NCBI GenBank assembly: GCA_036971475.1
Contig: JBAIZL010000002.1
Location: 128,771,033-128,835,032, forward strand
Source: Prosapia bicincta
Taxonomy: Eukaryota > Arthropoda > Insecta > Hemiptera > Cercopidae
Length of the DNA stretch: 64,000 bases
Direction of reading: 5' to 3'
The notes under the pieces are model-generated. The model ran no database searches. It was not told the origin of the DNA and saw only the letters and a list, made by a program, of their open reading frames with translations. The translations under genes and the position numbers were made by a program. Below, one piece after another: positions 62,996 to 64,000 of the stretch (position 1 is its first letter; every line of letters begins with the position of its first letter).

Positions 62996-63249
62996 TAAGC
63001 AAAGTTTATTCTTGACCGGACAGTGGTATGTGTCCCAGTGTGTGAGGTTTCTTGGCTTACTCTGCTACAACGGGAAATCGTGACTTGCCACAGCTGCAAT
63101 AACTGTCGGTTACAGGATCAGTTCTGATCTTTCGACATGCATTTTATTGCTCTTCAATGCTTTCCTTTCCATTTCTGAAATCCTCTTCAGACAAGTGTGA
63201 ATTCACAGGCTGTTGAGATTATTGTTTACCCTCACAGTTATACTGTCGT

Positions 63250-63485
63250 ATTATAAAGTAAATAATAACGAAATTCAACTCACAATTAATAATTTATTTA
63301 TCCAACGCGTTTCAGTGATGAGTTTGTCGTCATCAGTAAGCATAACTAGTTTACATGTTGTATCATAAACTCCCATGTATTTTAGATTTAGTATTAGGTA
63401 AGCCTACACTCACTGATGATGTTATTGAAACGCTTTTAGAAATAAATTAATAATTGTAGGTTAGCGTTTTATTATTTAATTATTT
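63250..63485. mobile_element. PLE-like inverted termini (ACGCGT family)
   Basis: The left arm (about 63255-63340, minus) and right arm (about 63411-63480, +) share aataatttatttatccaacg/gaaataaattaataattg and the ribozyme-like core. Left: CTGATGA (63330-63336), GAA (63311-63313), ACGCGT (63305-63310), T, poor helix II. Right: CTGATGA (63413-63419) then TGTTATT in place of helix II, GAA, ACGCTT. Both look inactive. Confidence 0.65.
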
Positions 63486-63489
63486 CTTG

Positions 63490-64000
63490 TACTCACAAAC
63501 AAAACAAAAGAATCTGTTAAATACTAAAATGAGTTTAAAAGAAGTGTTTTTTTTTCACTTAATTTGATTTAATAGTGACGCAAATGATAAAGATAAATAT
63601 ATATCTCAAGCGGGTGACTAAAGGGGCATGTTGACTGAGTGACTACATTTTATGTAGGTCTACTATGAATGTTTGGTTTAATATTTGAACAAGTAGCGCA
63701 AATACACGACTTGAAATGTTCACTGAATATTTAAAAAATTGAATCTAATTTTAGCTTTGAAGCATTTTTCTTGCTTTACAAATCGTTCATTATTTTTCTG
63801 TCTGTGAAGGCTTTCATATGTAAGGTATTTGTGTAGTTCAGAAACAAATAAACCTATTTAGAGTGACAAATTGTTCTAGGCATTGAAATATTATAATTTA
63901 GTCTGGAGTTATAAACAGCATCCTGTGATATTTGTTTTAGGGCAAAATAAAGATTTATTGTTTAACGAAGCGTAGGAATACTATAAACGCAAGAGCGCTC
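63490..64000. other. Unrecognised AT-rich DNA to the window end
   Basis: No supported feature. Confidence 0.6.

Overview
The window looks like gene-poor, repeat-dominated DNA from an animal, most likely an arthropod. The evidence is a set of decayed arthropod-type transposons (Penelope-like elements with GIY-YIG endonuclease, Jockey-like and RNase H-bearing non-LTR elements, a mariner-superfamily DDE transposase relic, a TTAA-flanked piggyBac-like MITE, tRNA-derived SINEs), very long AT-rich satellites and abundant (TA)n and (TG)n. I found no intact host protein gene. The species cannot be assigned from the sequence alone.

Layout. 1-19739: an uninterrupted array of a 62-bp, A-rich satellite (about 318 monomers), organised as a higher-order repeat (HOR) of 101 monomers (6261 bp). 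Two complete HOR copies are nearly identical; the first copy is 7 monomers longer. 19740-25100: a hypothetical ORF, a 36/37-bp tandem repeat, a broken Jockey-like reverse transcriptase with a tRNA-derived SINE beside or inside it, an inverted repeat, dispersed repeats and a piggyBac-like MITE. 25100-31500: mostly non-coding DNA with two minisatellites (about 40-bp units at 25555-26560; exact 40-bp units at 30540-30925). 31500-41700: dispersed repeats, long TG/TA microsatellites and the densest cluster of Penelope-like element (PLE) termini. 42070-47625: a 32-bp minisatellite of about 174 units with its own 5-, 9- and about 38-unit HORs, lying inside a dispersed element whose unexpanded relative is at 53960-54350. 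47630-58400: mostly unrecognised AT-rich DNA, a long (TG)n and an RNase H-type non-LTR relic. 58400-60000: a second PLE cluster. 60000-64000: a DDE transposase relic, unrecognised GC-richer DNA, and further repeats.

The most interesting system is a population of hammerhead-ribozyme-like motifs in PLE ends. About ten near-intact and ten decayed copies share CTGANGA, a helix II hairpin, GAA, and then a self-complementary 4-8-nt stem III (AAGCTT, ATGTACAT, ACGCGT, AACGTT or AGTTAACT). Helix I arms are visibly complementary in most of the better copies. They occur beside recognisable PLE GIY-YIG endonuclease remnants, are often arranged as head-to-head palindromes, and usually abut (TA)n tracts. 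Hammerheads in PLE termini are established knowledge. What stands out here is the number of stem III variants in 64 kb, one extra unpaired nucleotide before helix II in every better copy, the TA flanking, and one case where the ORF stop codon lies inside the ribozyme core.

All repeat alignments and RNA folds were done by eye. No computation or database search was run.
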